A stretch of DNA of 64,000 nucleotides from a virus (IMGVR_UViG_3300007352_000001:124001-188000); one strand, 5' to 3'; shown: positions 1 through 7,732, numbered from the stretch's first letter. The notes: generated by a model from the sequence alone, not told the origin. Made by a program: numbers and translations.

Positions 1-39
1 GCAAACCTGCGAATCGCGTGCCAGCACGATCGTGGTCAT
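1..39 (-). CDS. N-terminus of an HslV/proteasome-beta-like protein (partial)
   Basis: Only the first 13 codons lie in the window; the gene runs off the left edge on the minus strand. The visible start reads MTTIVLARDSQVC. A Thr-Thr-Ile-Val beginning followed by a short strand resembles the N-terminus of HslV and related Ntn-hydrolase protease subunits, where the threonine after Met is the nucleophile. This is a resemblance over 12 residues only. The ATG at 39 is the only ATG in this frame after the in-frame TAA at 70-72. No convincing Shine-Dalgarno is seen. Confidence 0.35.
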   Translation of the reverse strand, partial: MTTIVLARDSQVC

Positions 40-100
40 ATCGCGATTGACCGTCAGAGATCTACAGGTTTAGTCTCACAGCCTCTCCTCCCTCCGGCCA

Positions 101-148
101 GCCAATGCCCTCACGTGCTCTCGGGCGCGTGGGGGCATTGGCGTTTTC
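101..148 (+). terminator. Strong stem-loop, terminator-like
   Basis: Positions 101-115 pair with 128-142 in a 15-bp stem with one G-U pair and a 12-nt loop, followed on the plus strand by GTTTTC. No rightward gene ends here, so it may instead lie in the 3' region of the leftward small gene at 266-433, where it would have no U-tract. The 40-265 interval otherwise holds no supported gene. Confidence 0.5.
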
Positions 149-265
149 AGGGCTTGACCTCGCACGAGACACGCTGCTACCAGAGGACACGACAGGGGCA
201 ACCCAAACACACGTCGACCAACTGCACGCCGCCGTCGAGCCTCCCACTCGGCGGCGGTGCTGCAT

Positions 266-433
266 TTAGGGCCGGAAAATCGGCACTGGTCGGCGGATGT
301 CGGTGATGACACGAGCGATCTGCACGCGGTACTCCAGTTTGCACCGTGGGCACTCGATCTCGCCGCCGCCGTCGAGTAAGTGCGGCAGTTCTACGAAGGT
401 TCCACACCAGGGGCACTCGATCTTCGTCGCCAT
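266..433 (-). CDS. Small zinc-ribbon protein (55 aa)
   Basis: A 55-residue protein with two CxxC knuckles (CPWC at residues 7-10 and CPRC at 28-31), the layout of a small zinc ribbon. The start ATG at 433 has a good Shine-Dalgarno (AAGGAGA) about 5 bases upstream. Zinc ribbons of this kind bind nucleic acid or proteins; no specific role can be assigned. It is transcribed away from the glycosyltransferase genes, and the 205-nt space between 433 and 639 must hold divergent promoters, though I see no clear -35/-10 pair there. Confidence 0.75.
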   Translation of the reverse strand: MATKIECPWCGTFVELPHLLDGGGEIECPRCKLEYRVQIARVITDIRRPVPIFRP

Positions 434-638
434 GATCTCTCCTTCTGTCCCAAAAGACGTCGGACGGGCTGTGGATCTGACACCTCACTTCTCCATACGC
501 GGACGCGTGACGGCTTCTATGTCGGCTCCCGCGTGCCACCCCTCACCTACCTATTCCGGCCAGGAACGGGTTTTCGTGGAAGCGGCCAAAAGATTCTGGT
601 AGGGCAGGTGGCCGAGCGAGCGTGAAAGGGGTGTGCTG

Positions 639-1451
639 ATGGCGTCCGTGGCGGTGGGAATCGTCGGGTACAACGATCCTGGAATGCTTGGGCAGACGTT
701 GGACGCCGTCATGGCGACCGTCGCGTCCGATGTGCCGGTTTTCGTCTACGACGACGCGTCGTGGGCGGCGAACGTGCGGATGATCTCGCAGCGTCCCGAG
801 TCGAAGGTCTTCTTCGACAACCCGTGGGTGGATCCCAACAACCCGCCAGGCTTTTACCATGCGCACATCCCGAAGCTGTCGGTGATCGCGAGCCCAGTGA
901 ACCGTGGCTCCGCGTACGGCCGCAACGAGCTGTGGCACGCCGCGGAGTTCTACGGCATCGAGCGCATGGCGACGATCGACATGGACATGCGCGTGCATCC
1001 GGGCTGGTTGGACGCGCTCATGGGCGTGATGGACCGCCACGACGACTGCGGCATCTCCACCTTCACCTACTGCAACGATCACGGCGGGCGCTTCCCGGTC
1101 ACCCCGGCCGGCCAGGACCTGAAAGTCGCCGAGACTCCGTCGATGTGTTGGCTCGTGCGGATCGCGATGCTGAACGACTGTCTCGGGCCGGACACGGTCT
1201 GGGGCATGGACACGCGAATGGAGTTGTTCTCGCACGACTCTGAGTTCTCGCAGCGGATGAAGCGCTGCTCGCGCTGGCGTCAGTATCTGAGCCCGGAGCC
1301 GCTCATCAGCGAGTTCGTTCAGCACCACAGCGTGAAGACCGGCAACAGTGTCACCTCGGCCGAGGCCGCGGCGCGGCGGGAGCGCGACTGCAAGATCTGG
1401 GGCGAGATGAACGGCAAGCGCGGCTGGGAAGACGGCAAGACCGACGTGTGA
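639..1451 (+). CDS. Family 2-like (GT-A) glycosyltransferase
   Basis: A 270-residue protein with a GT-A glycosyltransferase pattern: an N-terminal beta-strand reading VAVGIVGYN, a conserved YDDAS segment near residue 33 that would bind nucleotide, and a DMDMRVHPG segment near residues 111-119 matching the DXD metal and nucleotide-sugar site followed by the conserved Hx-P-G-W-L. Such enzymes transfer a sugar from a nucleotide sugar; in phages the targets are phage DNA, capsid or host glycans. ATG 639 is preferred over GTG 633 because AAAGGGG is well spaced. It heads a rightward cassette with two more glycosyltransferases (2194 and 3982). Confidence 0.75.
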   Translation: MASVAVGIVGYNDPGMLGQTLDAVMATVASDVPVFVYDDASWAANVRMISQRPESKVFFDNPWVDPNNPPGFYHAHIPKLSVIASPVNRGSAYGRNELWHAAEFYGIERMATIDMDMRVHPGWLDALMGVMDRHDDCGISTFTYCNDHGGRFPVTPAGQDLKVAETPSMCWLVRIAMLNDCLGPDTVWGMDTRMELFSHDSEFSQRMKRCSRWRQYLSPEPLISEFVQHHSVKTGNSVTSAEAAARRERDCKIWGEMNGKRGWEDGKTDV

Positions 1452-1723
1452 GCCTTGTGGCCCGCCAACCCAACACCGCCGGCTGGCACCTCGTGTACAG
1501 CTCGTTCGACTCGCTGGAGAACCACCACAGCGACGCTGTGGTGCAGACCTGGGAGACTCTCTCGCTGTCGAGCCTCGCCGAGCATGCGCAGGCGCGCTCG
1601 ACCGCCACTGCGCGGTGGCGCTCCCTTCTCTCCCACCGGTACGCGGGCTGGGACGATACGCTCTACCCGCGTGACCCGAGACTCGTCTACGTCGACGATC
1701 TCGCGTTCATGAGCGGGGAATGA
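1448..1723 (+). CDS. Hypothetical protein (91 aa)
   Basis: GTG start overlaps the stop of the upstream glycosyltransferase (GTGTGA), a translational-coupling arrangement used all through this genome. The protein is 91 residues with mixed composition, tryptophan- and aspartate-containing C-terminus, and no recognisable domain. Support comes from the exact overlap at both ends: its TGA also overlaps the ATG of the next gene. Confidence 0.6.
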   Translation: MSLVARQPNTAGWHLVYSSFDSLENHHSDAVVQTWETLSLSSLAEHAQARSTATARWRSLLSHRYAGWDDTLYPRDPRLVYVDDLAFMSGE

Positions 1724-2091
1724 GCCGGCGCGCGATCGAGGACCGGCTCTTCAGGCCGGGGCAGGTCGGGTACGCGTCCCAGCGTTGCGGTGATTGCCGG
1801 CGACCGATCGCTGGCTTCGAGCCTCTGTACCATCGCGGCCAACGCATCTGCGTACGCTGCTATCTCCGTGCGGAGGCCGACTATTACGGCAGCGGACGCT
1901 GCGGCGGGTGCGAGCACTGCGGGTCGTTCGACTACGTGTTCACGCCGACAGCGCAGTACCCTAGCCGACCTGTCCCGATGACGTGCGAGGAGTACGAGGC
2001 TGGTGGTGGAGGTGGTTGTGGAGCGGCGGACAGCGATGTGGCGCATGTGCCCCGTGTGCCGGCTGAAGGTGCAGAACCACAAAGATGGTGA
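1720..2091 (+). CDS. Zinc-binding protein with three CxxC motifs
   Basis: A 123-residue ORF beginning with an ATGA overlap. The first 85 residues carry CGDC, CVRC and CGGCEHCG, a treble of CxxC knuckles typical of zinc-binding nucleic-acid proteins. The last 35 residues are glycine- and alanine-rich and look like another frame being read, because the next gene overlaps them. Either this gene genuinely overlaps its neighbour by about 55 bases or more, or it is shifted near 1995. The function is unknown. Confidence 0.55.
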   Translation: MSRRAIEDRLFRPGQVGYASQRCGDCRRPIAGFEPLYHRGQRICVRCYLRAEADYYGSGRCGGCEHCGSFDYVFTPTAQYPSRPVPMTCEEYEAGGGGGCGAADSDVAHVPRVPAEGAEPQRW

Positions 2092-2197
2092 AGAGGTCTT
2101 CGACCGCGGCTTCAAGCAGCTCGTGCACCGGCGCGCCTGCATGCACCGGTACCGACAGACACGACGCCGCGCTCGCAAAGGGAAGGAGCAACGATGA
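2036..2197 (+). CDS. Small basic zinc-knuckle protein
   Basis: A 53-residue protein starting MWRMCPVC, with CPVC near the N-terminus, another Cys near residue 36 and a very basic C-terminus (KGKEQR preceded by arginine runs). The frame is open from GTG 2003, so a slightly longer protein is possible. The stop overlaps the ATG of the GT-B gene (ATGA). It overlaps the 3' end of the preceding zinc-binding ORF in another frame. Likely nucleic-acid binding. Confidence 0.6.
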   Translation: MWRMCPVCRLKVQNHKDGEEVFDRGFKQLVHRRACMHRYRQTRRRARKGKEQR

Positions 2198-3180
2198 GGA
2201 TCGGAATGGGCGGGCACATCTACCCGCTACCACCGCGCGGCTACGGTGGCGTCGAGCGCGTCGCCGCCTGGTGGTGCGACGAACTCACGCGCCGTGGGCA
2301 CTACGTGCATATCTTCGGGCATCCCGACAGCTCGTGCGCGCACGACCGACTGACCCCCGCGTACGCGCAGCAACACGTCGATGGCTTCGGGCCGGCCTAC
2401 GCGCAGCTGGGCGACGACCTCGACCTGATTCACGACAACTCGGACTCGCACCCGTCACCGATGCGTTGGTGTCGGCCCGGCGGGGTCCAGCGACCCTTCG
2501 TGCACACCGTGCACGCGTGCGTCTGGCACCGCGGTAGTCCCTGCCCGGTCTTCCTTTCGCAGAACCAGGCGCGCTGGTTCGGTGCCGAGAACCCGGTGAT
2601 CGCGCACAACGGCTTCCCGACTGACGCGTTCACCGTCGAGACCAACAAGGAGGACTTCTTCCTCTGGTGCGGTTCGCTGCGGACCTGCAAGGCACCGGAG
2701 ATGGCGATCCAGCTCTGTGAAGAGACCGGCGAGCGCTTGAAGATCATCGGTCCGATCCAAGACGGCCGCTATCACCACTTCCCGCAGTCGTACCCGCGTG
2801 GGGGCCAGATCGAGTACTTGGGCGAGATGGGCGCGCAGCGCATGGAGTACTTCCGCAAGGCGAAGGGGTTCCTCTACACCTGCTCGCAGGACTGGATGGA
2901 GGGGATGTGCCTCGTGCTCTGCGAGGCGATGCTCTCCGGCACGCCGGTGATCGGCCTGGTGACACCGAACAACACCATCGTCGAAGAGGTCGTGCAGAAT
3001 GGGCTCGGTGGGTACGCGTGCAAGGACTACGAGACGATGCGCGGCGCGATCACCAACGGCCTCTACCGACTCTGCTCGCCGCAGGAATGCCGCGAGAACG
3101 GGGAGCGATTCTCGATCGAGCGCACCGTCGATCGCTACCTGCAGATCTACCAGGACGCGCTCGGCGGGAAGGTGTGGTGA
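2194..3180 (+). CDS. GT-B family glycosyltransferase (GT4-like)
   Basis: A 328-residue protein with the GT-B hallmark layout. The N-terminal domain begins with a Rossmann-type strand and a glycine-rich loop (PPRGYGGVERVA, residues 13-24), which in GT4 enzymes contacts the acceptor or the UDP-sugar. The C-terminal domain contains an E-x7-E signature within EGMCLVLCEAMLSGTPVIG (near residue 236), the catalytic and nucleotide-sugar-binding segment. The protein is slightly short for the family but appears complete. It sits between two GT-A enzymes, suggesting several sugars are added in sequence to a phage or host substrate. Confidence 0.8.
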   Translation: MRIGMGGHIYPLPPRGYGGVERVAAWWCDELTRRGHYVHIFGHPDSSCAHDRLTPAYAQQHVDGFGPAYAQLGDDLDLIHDNSDSHPSPMRWCRPGGVQRPFVHTVHACVWHRGSPCPVFLSQNQARWFGAENPVIAHNGFPTDAFTVETNKEDFFLWCGSLRTCKAPEMAIQLCEETGERLKIIGPIQDGRYHHFPQSYPRGGQIEYLGEMGAQRMEYFRKAKGFLYTCSQDWMEGMCLVLCEAMLSGTPVIGLVTPNNTIVEEVVQNGLGGYACKDYETMRGAITNGLYRLCSPQECRENGERFSIERTVDRYLQIYQDALGGKVW

Positions 3181-3458
3181 TGCCGATCGGACTCGAAGTC
3201 GACATGCTGCCGCAGGAGCGGTGGCCAGAAGCGCCGCCGCACATGCAGTACCTCGTCGAAAGAGAAACGCGCGATGGGGTGCCAACCGGAATCGGGTGGA
3301 ACACGTCGCTCGGTTACTTCGTGATCCAATCGTCCGGACAGGGTCCGTACCTCATCGCGCAGGAGCGACACACCGACGAACGCCTGACCAGCGCGTCGTG
3401 TTGCTGCCAGACGTGCATTGAGCAGGCGCGTCGCGCACTCGCCATGGAGGAACTGTGA
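3180..3458 (+). CDS. Hypothetical protein with a CCCQTC cluster (92 aa)
   Basis: ATG at 3180 overlaps the last base of the upstream stop. The 92-residue protein has a central strand-rich part and a Cys cluster (SCCCQTCIEQ) near residue 73 followed by a helix; the Cys pair could bind a metal. The longer open frame upstream of 3180 lies inside the glycosyltransferase and is not used. No family recognised. Confidence 0.65.
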   Translation: MPIGLEVDMLPQERWPEAPPHMQYLVERETRDGVPTGIGWNTSLGYFVIQSSGQGPYLIAQERHTDERLTSASCCCQTCIEQARRALAMEEL

Positions 3459-3574
3459 CGCTCCTGACTCGCCTGGCGCGGACGATCTGGTACAAGCTCG
3501 ACGGCATCGGGTGGGACGTCCCACACGGGCCGTTCACGCCGACGTGGCGTGAGGCCTGGGAGGAAGCGGAATGA
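3455..3574 (+). CDS. Very small tryptophan-rich protein (39 aa)
   Basis: A 39-codon ORF beginning with GTG at 3455, which overlaps the upstream stop (GTGA), and ending in an ATGA overlap with the next gene at 3571. The protein has five or so tryptophans and an amphipathic helix. Its precise fit between two coupled neighbours is the only evidence that it is a gene. Function unknown. Confidence 0.5.
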   Translation: MTLLTRLARTIWYKLDGIGWDVPHGPFTPTWREAWEEAE

Positions 3575-3795
3575 GCAGTTCCATGTACTACCGCCAGTGC
3601 GTGCTGCGGGCTGGCTGCGAACAGCAGGTGCGCTGGATCCCGGAGACCTTCGCCCGCGTCGGCAAGTGGATCGTCGTCAAGGAGGACGGCTCCAACTGGT
3701 GTGTGAAGGAAGTTGGTGCAATGCGCGTCAGCGAGGAGTACCTTGCCGAACACGAACGAGACCACCTGCACCAGCGGGAAGCCTCGGACGTGTAA
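3571..3795 (+). CDS. Hypothetical protein (74 aa)
   Basis: ATG at 3571 overlaps the previous stop. The protein carries a central basic beta-strand segment (VGKWIVVKEDG) and an acidic, histidine-rich C-terminal helix; a pair of spaced Cys residues near the N-terminus (QCVLRAGC) plus one near residue 44 is insufficient for a clear zinc site. Its TAA stop directly abuts the 5' end of tRNA-Phe, so it is the last coding gene before the tRNAs. Confidence 0.65.
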   Translation: MSSSMYYRQCVLRAGCEQQVRWIPETFARVGKWIVVKEDGSNWCVKEVGAMRVSEEYLAEHERDHLHQREASDV

Positions 3796-3868
3796 GGCGA
3801 GATGGCAGAGTTGGTCAACGCGCCGGTCTGAAAAGCCGGACATCTCGGTTCGATTCCGAGTCTCGCCA
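3796..3868 (+). tRNA. tRNA-Phe (anticodon GAA)
   Basis: Full cloverleaf: acceptor GGCGAGA/TCTCGCC, anticodon stem CCGGT-type helix closing the loop CTGAAAA (anticodon GAA), T-arm with GGTTCGATTCC and discriminator A. It begins at the base after the upstream stop codon. No CCA is encoded. Confidence 0.9.
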
Positions 3869-3888
3869 CTTGTTCGTGGAAGGGTTGT

Positions 3889-3963
3889 GGTGGCTGTAGC
3901 TCAGTTGGCTAGAGCGCGTGACTGTGGCTCACGAGGTCGAGGGTTCGATTCCCTCCAGTCACC
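3889..3963 (+). tRNA. tRNA-His (anticodon GTG)
   Basis: Cloverleaf with acceptor GTGGCTG/CAGTCAC (one G-U pair), anticodon arm CGTGA-CTGTGGC-TCACG giving anticodon GTG, and a canonical T-arm. A G at 3889 opposite C 3963 gives the extra G-1 expected of tRNA-His. 20 bases separate it from tRNA-Phe. Confidence 0.9.
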
Positions 3964-3981
3964 CTTCTTTCGGAGGTGGGG

Positions 3982-4722
3982 ATGGTGGACGTGGCGGTGA
4001 TCATGCCCGTGTACAACGAGCGGGCATGTCTGCATCAGGTGATCGAGGAGTGGGTCGCGCTCTTGAAGCCGCTCGACGGCGTGCTCGTGCTCTGTGATGA
4101 CGGCTCGACCGACGGCAGCGACGACGTCTGCCGAGAGTGGCAACGGCTCGAACCGCAGCACGTCGTCGCCCGACGGCACGAGAACGTCGGCCACGGGCCG
4201 ACCGTGTACTGGGGCTACCGGTACGCGCTCGACGAGCTGCGCGCGTGCTACGTCGCCCAGGCGGACTCTGACGGGCAGTTCCCCCCAGCCGGCCTCGACG
4301 AGCTGCTGAAGCACCGCCGTGGCGGTGTTGTGCTTGGCATCCGTCGGGATCGCCAGGACCCGCTGATCCGCCGGCTGCTCTCGAAGGCGATGCGCCGGAT
4401 GAACTATGCCCTCTTCGGGGTGTGGGTCGAGGACGCCAACTGCCCGGTGCGCGTCATCTGGTCGGGCTACCTCGAACGCGTACTGCCGATGATCCCCCCG
4501 ATGACGTTCGCACCGAACGTCTTGCTCTCCCTGCGCGCCGCGAAGGACGGCCGGCTCTTCACCAAGCCGATCCCCCACCGGCCGCGTGCCACCGGTACTG
4601 TGACCATCAACCGCCGCCTCCTCACGGTCTGCCTCCGCAACCTGGTCGAACTGCTTGCCTTCCGCCGTAACGGATTCCGTCGTGCGTTGGACGATCGTAC
4701 GCGCACTCAGCGTCGGCATTGA
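3982..4722 (+). CDS. Family 2 (GT-A) glycosyltransferase
   Basis: A 246-residue protein with a classical GT2 N-terminus: the strand VAVIMPVYNE, then LCDDGSTDGSDD (residues about 38-49) that binds the nucleotide, and AQADSDGQFPP (residues about 92-102) with the DXD-type metal site. The C-terminal part is short and basic with no clear transmembrane pair, so it is a dolichol-phosphate-mannose-synthase-like catalytic domain without the membrane tail. ATG 3982 is chosen for a GGAGG five bases upstream. It follows two tRNAs and ends the cassette. Confidence 0.85.
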   Translation: MVDVAVIMPVYNERACLHQVIEEWVALLKPLDGVLVLCDDGSTDGSDDVCREWQRLEPQHVVARRHENVGHGPTVYWGYRYALDELRACYVAQADSDGQFPPAGLDELLKHRRGGVVLGIRRDRQDPLIRRLLSKAMRRMNYALFGVWVEDANCPVRVIWSGYLERVLPMIPPMTFAPNVLLSLRAAKDGRLFTKPIPHRPRATGTVTINRRLLTVCLRNLVELLAFRRNGFRRALDDRTRTQRRH

Positions 4723-4954
4723 CAGCACCGAGTTCCGGCTGCCGTATGCGGTCGATCGCCTCGCCTCGATTCGTGATCAGTTCCGTCGCGCACAGGGCAT
4801 TCGCGATGGGCAGCACGTGCCGGCGTGGCAAGCCTACCCGTGGCTCGTCAAGCAGCGGCTGATCCGGCAGACGACTACCCCGATCATGAAGGTGCAGCTC
4901 GCCGTGCTCTGCACACGCCCGGTGGTCAAGCTGACCCCGGTAAAGCCATCATGA
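4682..4954 (+). CDS. Hypothetical basic protein (90 aa)
   Basis: A 90-residue ORF whose start lies inside the 3' end of the glycosyltransferase gene (GTG 4682; the frame is open from 4655). It is basic, tryptophan-containing and ends in a proline/lysine tail. It overlaps the leftward gene at 4926-5240 tail to tail by 29 bases. No family is recognised and the overlap upstream is larger than usual here, so confidence is moderate. Confidence 0.45.
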   Translation: MRWTIVRALSVGIDSTEFRLPYAVDRLASIRDQFRRAQGIRDGQHVPAWQAYPWLVKQRLIRQTTTPIMKVQLAVLCTRPVVKLTPVKPS

Positions 4955-5240
4955 AGCGGTGCACCGCCATCGTCCGGTGGTAGCCGCAGATCGAGCACTC
5001 GCGCAGGTCGGTGTTCGGCATCACGTGCGGCTCGACCACCACCCACTGCTCGGGGTGCTTCACCACGTTCATGAGACGCCGGGTCACTTCCAACCTGAAA
5101 TGCCCACCGAACCCCGAGGCTTTGAGCCAGCGCACGCCGTCGCGCTGCACGAGCATCAGCTCTTCGCGGAGCCCATCGACCACTGGGCGATAGAGCAGGG
5201 CGCCACGCTCTAGCGCAGCGACCAACTCCGCAGCGGTCAT
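4926..5240 (-). CDS. Hypothetical protein with C-terminal zinc-knuckle (104 aa)
   Basis: Leftward, ATGA-overlapped with the gene upstream of it (5237-5659). N-terminal half is helical; the segment ECSICGYHRTMAVHRF (residues about 81-96) has a CxxC plus two histidines, a possible single zinc site. It is the last gene of the leftward run that begins near 7732. Function unknown. Confidence 0.7.
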   Translation of the reverse strand: MTAAELVAALERGALLYRPVVDGLREELMLVQRDGVRWLKASGFGGHFRLEVTRRLMNVVKHPEQWVVVEPHVMPNTDLRECSICGYHRTMAVHRFMMALPGSA

Positions 5241-5659
5241 CCGGTAGGTGGGACGACGTGAAAGCCGGCGTCGCGCACGGCTCGATCGAAACGCTGGTAA
5301 TCGAGCGGGTGCGCATCGACGCCGCGCCGCGGGTCCGGATCCATCGGTGGGTCGAACGTCAGAGCTGCTCCGAACGCATGCGTGAACACCGCAATCATCG
5401 GCAGCGAGATCTGCTGCAGCGGCGTCCAGCGGAGCACATCGTGCGCGAGCGTCACCACGTGCCGGCGCTGTTCAGGCCAGCGATCGAAGGCGACGTTGTC
5501 CCGCACGGCAGCAAGGTGCGCCTTGGTGCGCTCGTAGTGGCCCGTCACGGCGTCCGGGACGATCGTCCGGTAGCCGCTCCACTCGTAGAGTTCGCCGAGC
5601 GCACGAGACAGTTCGCCCTGCGCGTCTTCCTCGGAATCGCTGAAGCTGTCGGCCATCAT
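5237..5659 (-). CDS. Hypothetical protein (140 aa)
   Basis: A leftward ORF with an acidic N-terminus (SFSDSEEDAQGE) and a mostly helical body. The start could be ATG 5659 or 5656; an AAAGGG lies about 10 bases upstream. It is coupled by ATGA overlap to the next leftward gene. No domain recognised. Confidence 0.65.
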   Translation of the reverse strand: MMADSFSDSEEDAQGELSRALGELYEWSGYRTIVPDAVTGHYERTKAHLAAVRDNVAFDRWPEQRRHVVTLAHDVLRWTPLQQISLPMIAVFTHAFGAALTFDPPMDPDPRRGVDAHPLDYQRFDRAVRDAGFHVVPPTG

Positions 5660-5692
5660 CCACACGCCCTTTCCCCACCAGCAGCATCGGTC

Positions 5693-6376
5693 TCAGTTCC
5701 CGTCCCAGTCCAAGATCCCGAGCCGCTTGTCAACCATCCACTGCGCTTCCGCGGAGAGCTGGGGGTAGTTCGAGGGGCGCTGCAACGCAGCCAGCGCGGA
5801 CGGGGACGGCGTGTGGTGCGTGACGAACTCCGGCAGGTGCTCCCCGACGATGAAGAGCGACGCCTGCGGGCTCACTTCCTCTGGCCGGCGGATGAACGAG
5901 GCCTGGCAGAGGTCGCCGTTCCAGTACGACCGAGCCTGCGCGATGTTCTCGTGGAGCCGCTGCTCGCCGGTGTTCAAGTCGCGCTGGTTCCAGATGATCA
6001 CGCGATCGAGATGCGGCTTGTGGAGCACGACGAAGTCGACGAGCTGGGGAATCGACCGCGGCTCGACCCACACCCGGTCATCATCGTGCCAGCGCCCGAC
6101 GACGGTGGCGTAGTCCGCGCCGGCATCGAACGCGGCCTGCACCTCCTCGTCGGTCGTATGCAGGCCCTTGGCGAGGATGCGCTTCCACGTCGACGCCTTC
6201 GCCTTCCGGACGAGGTCGAGGCTGCCGCCCCACCGAGCATCGGTGTGTACCGAGATGAGGTCCCCGTGCTGGTGCGCAAGGGCGAAGCGCTCCTCCCAGC
6301 TCTCAGGCGCCCGGAAGCCGAACGGGCTCATCGTCTTGACCTCAGCCACGAAGAGCGGCCGTCCCAGCCTGCTCAC
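5693..6376 (-). CDS. TrpC-like TIM-barrel protein (indole-3-glycerol-phosphate synthase fold)
   Basis: A 227-residue protein that follows the landmarks of indole-3-glycerol-phosphate synthase: FVAEVKTMSPFGF (catalytic Lys and the SP motif of strand 1), ISVHTDARWGGS (the SVLTD/FxGS segment), a strand with ILAKG in place of RKDF, AFDAGAD (the eAxxaGAD helix), IIWNQRDLNTG (the NNRDL motif of strand 7) and ASFIRRPEE with IVGEHL for the phosphate-binding end. Phage TrpC homologues are rare; the usual glutamate/lysine set is partly altered, so the substrate may differ. GTG 6376 overlaps the upstream stop (GTGA). Confidence 0.7.
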   Translation of the reverse strand: MSRLGRPLFVAEVKTMSPFGFRAPESWEERFALAHQHGDLISVHTDARWGGSLDLVRKAKASTWKRILAKGLHTTDEEVQAAFDAGADYATVVGRWHDDDRVWVEPRSIPQLVDFVVLHKPHLDRVIIWNQRDLNTGEQRLHENIAQARSYWNGDLCQASFIRRPEEVSPQASLFIVGEHLPEFVTHHTPSPSALAALQRPSNYPQLSAEAQWMVDKRLGILDWDGN

Positions 6377-6888
6377 GCGGCCTCCAGTGGCGGCGGTCCG
6401 CCGTACGAGTAGGCGCCCACATGGCCGTCGGGGAGTGGCCACTGGCGTCCGGACTGTTCATGGCTGATGCTGACGATGGTCGCGCGGATGTTGAAGAAGC
6501 GGGCGTCCAGATGCGCGCAGTTGAAAAACGTGCGCATTTCGTTGATCCACGGTTCGAGCTTCGCATGCGTGACCCGTCCCACGATCACACAGAAGGGCTG
6601 GAATGGCTTCAGCTCGTCGTACACACAGAACATCGACGGGACGGTGATCCGTCGCTTCAGACGGCCCTGACGCGGCCCAGGCGGGCCGAACACGTCGTGT
6701 CGTGGACAGACCGCAGCGACGCGATTCCCCATCCGCAGCAAAACCCGCCGCACCGCCCCGTGGTCTCGGCCGTGGCGGTCGACCCGCGGCAGTCGCTCCT
6801 GGTCCGTGCGGTACTTCACGTAGAGCGTGCACGAGCGGTTCTCGAACGACGACATGGGAGGCCAGCGGACCGTCCAGGACCGTCTCAC
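6373..6888 (-). CDS. Hypothetical protein (171 aa)
   Basis: A leftward ORF coupled on both sides by 4-base overlaps. GTG 6888 overlaps the stop of the membrane protein upstream; ATG 6855 is an alternative but lacks a Shine-Dalgarno. The middle is arginine-rich with hydrophobic strands (MFCVYDELKPFQPFCVIVG). No family recognised. Confidence 0.6.
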   Translation of the reverse strand: MRRSWTVRWPPMSSFENRSCTLYVKYRTDQERLPRVDRHGRDHGAVRRVLLRMGNRVAAVCPRHDVFGPPGPRQGRLKRRITVPSMFCVYDELKPFQPFCVIVGRVTHAKLEPWINEMRTFFNCAHLDARFFNIRATIVSISHEQSGRQWPLPDGHVGAYSYGGPPPLEAA

Positions 6889-7286
6889 CAGACCCAGCCA
6901 CCAGGCCAGGCGTAGCCGTAGTCGTAGACCCCAGGCTGCGGGCGGACGATGACGATGCTCGACCCGGTCGCCTCGCACGTCGACTCGCCCGGTGCGCACT
7001 GCACCGTTTCCAGCTGGCGGGTACGCCGGCCGTCAGTCACTGCCGCGGCACCTGGCGGCACCTGCACCACGCTGATCGGCGGCTGTGTCTGCAGGACCGG
7101 GAAGTACCCACAGCCGGTCGCAAACACGCCGAGGTAGATGATGCCAGCCACGACGGCGGCAATGCCGAACGGGTGATCTGTGAGCACGCTCCGCGCGACA
7201 GCGGCCCACGACGGCTCCTGGGGTAACGGTTCGTCTCGTCTGACGATGACCATCCGACCATCGACCCTCTTCCACTCGTGGCACAT
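6885..7286 (-). CDS. Single-pass membrane protein (133 aa)
   Basis: One transmembrane segment at about residues 39-61 (IAAVVAGIIYLGVFATG) follows a basic N-terminal domain, so the N-terminus should be cytoplasmic. The part after the membrane has four Cys residues that could form disulfides in the periplasm and ends in a glycine/tryptophan-rich tail. A GGGAGGG sits six bases before ATG 7286. Could be a spanin-like or superinfection-exclusion-type protein; the sequence does not decide. Confidence 0.65.
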   Translation of the reverse strand: MCHEWKRVDGRMVIVRRDEPLPQEPSWAAVARSVLTDHPFGIAAVVAGIIYLGVFATGCGYFPVLQTQPPISVVQVPPGAAAVTDGRRTRQLETVQCAPGESTCEATGSSIVIVRPQPGVYDYGYAWPGGWVW

Positions 7287-7313
7287 GCTGAGCCCTCCCG
7301 GCCGAGGACTCTA

Positions 7314-7598
7314 TTACAGGTCGGAAGATCCCTGCAACAGCAAAAAGACGCCCTCTGCGGCCAACGCGTTGGCCGTGACGTCCATCGTTGCGTCTTCGTA
7401 CCGATCATCCAGCCACTGCTGACCGCAGCCGTAGCAGATGCCGGCGGGGTAGGTGATCACCTGACTGACATCACCCCAGTAGATCTTGGACTGCGTCTCG
7501 TGGAACTCGGTGCTATCGCTCTCACCACAGTTCGGACAGCGGGCTCGCCGTGCCGCCGCTTGCTCCGCGGTTTCCAGATCCCCCGTGTCGAGCGACAT
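7314..7598 (-). CDS. Zinc-ribbon protein (94 aa)
   Basis: Leftward, start ATG 7598 overlaps the previous stop by one base (TGATG). Contains CPNCGESD at about residues 21-28 and CYGCGQQW at about 53-60, a clear paired-knuckle zinc ribbon. C-terminal half is acidic and helical. No specific role can be named. Confidence 0.65.
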   Translation of the reverse strand: MSLDTGDLETAEQAAARRARCPNCGESDSTEFHETQSKIYWGDVSQVITYPAGICYGCGQQWLDDRYEDATMDVTANALAAEGVFLLLQGSSDL

Positions 7599-7732
7599 CA
7601 CCAGGCGAGGAAGAGACCGCAGAGCATGCCGATCCCGAACATCACCCAGGACCGGTGCCGGACGTGCCACGGCTGCTGCGCTGGAGGTGGTGCCACCCGT
7701 AGCCGACGCGGGAAGTGCACGACCTGGTGCAT
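7598..7732 (-). CDS. Tiny membrane protein (44 aa)
   Basis: Starting at ATG 7732 the protein has a basic N-terminal half and one hydrophobic helix at the C-terminus (VMFGIGMLCGLFLAW). The open frame extends to 7816 but the added residues translate a repeat-rich hairpin, so the short form is preferred. A small holin-like or regulatory membrane peptide is conceivable; nothing shows it directly. Confidence 0.45.
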   Translation of the reverse strand: MHQVVHFPRRLRVAPPPAQQPWHVRHRSWVMFGIGMLCGLFLAW

